Shown one piece after another: positions 63,974 to 64,000 of a stretch of 64,000 nucleotides of DNA. The notes under the pieces are model-generated. The model did not search any database and was not told the origin of the DNA. It saw only the letters and a list, made by a program, of their open reading frames with translations. The DNA comes from Achromobacter sp. HZ34 (GTDB taxonomy: Bacteria; Pseudomonadota; Gammaproteobacteria; Burkholderiales; Burkholderiaceae_B), in assembly GCF_002209485.1 (NCBI RefSeq), contig NZ_NJIX01000003.1:558001-622000 (forward strand), read 5' to 3'. Each line of letters begins with the position of its first letter. The first letter of the stretch is position 1. The position numbers were made by a program, and so were the translations under genes.

Positions 63974-64000
63974 CTATGACAACTTGCCTGTCATCAGCAG
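63974..64000 (-). CDS. atpI: Probable 3' end of atpI (truncated by the window)
   Basis: The minus strand here reads LLMTGKLS followed by a TAG stop at 63974-63976, 69 bases before the atpB start. AtpI (a small membrane protein) commonly precedes atpB. Only eight codons are visible, so the call rests on position alone. Confidence 0.35.
   Translation of the reverse strand: MLMTGKLS

Overview
This is a 64 kb high-GC chromosomal window that reads as a betaproteobacterium of the Alcaligenaceae (Bordetella/Achromobacter type). The basis is family-level recognition: an atpBEFHAGDC operon of betaproteobacterial type, a standalone RfaE2, a DUF3683 FAD/Fe-S protein, and a ubiE / Tim44-like / ubiJ / ubiB set. 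The genus is an inference. No tRNA, rRNA, CRISPR array, prophage or insertion sequence was seen. The window starts inside metH and ends at the probable last codons of atpI.

Layout. 1-6.5 kb: B12 metabolism, with metH (partial) diverging from a cobalamin riboswitch, btuB and a btuF-like gene. 6.5-7.0 kb: a non-coding repeat patch with two ~100 bp tandem copies and 13 heptamer units. 7.0-11.3 kb: thiG-thiD, a protein-L-isoaspartate methyltransferase, rfaE2 and a desaturase-like di-iron protein. 11.5-23.6 kb: the ubiquinone genes ubiE, Tim44-like, ubiJ and ubiB on the minus strand, split by a 7.4 kb catabolic module. The module holds a GntR/FCD regulator facing a NitT/TauT-type ABC transporter, an arylmalonate-decarboxylase/maleate-isomerase-like enzyme, a hydantoinase and a second amidohydrolase. 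A textbook sigma-54 promoter sits ahead of its operon. 23.9-27.5 kb: phoB-phoR with a candidate Pho box, then serA. 27.5-31.1 kb: LysR, VOC protein, orphan pxpA, GntR/FCD regulator and an AT-rich patch. 31.2-39.1 kb: a 1,321-residue FAD/Fe-S oxidoreductase, a YqaA-type membrane protein, ilvA, LysR and apt. 39.4-48.4 kb: an aspartoacylase-like gene, two unrecognised genes, a complete peptide-type ABC core with no binding protein, an alpha/beta hydrolase and an M20 peptidase. 48.6-56.8 kb: rep, priA, hemE, a Fis-type DNA-binding protein without an AAA+ domain and a PepSY membrane protein with a Fur-like site. 56.9-64 kb: the ATP synthase operon on the minus strand with a strong terminator.

How the genes work together. 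Most of the window is housekeeping: methionine, thiamine, ubiquinone, heme, respiration and ATP synthesis. Two parts look accessory. The first is the module inside the ubi cluster. Its promoter type, transporter class and two cyclic-amide/amidine hydrolases point to scavenging of an unidentified nitrogen heterocycle under nitrogen control. The second is the peptide-transport region. Two unrecognised proteins there carry three copies of a ~65-residue module resembling a shortened OmpA-like fold. These two loci are the best candidates for undescribed biology here.
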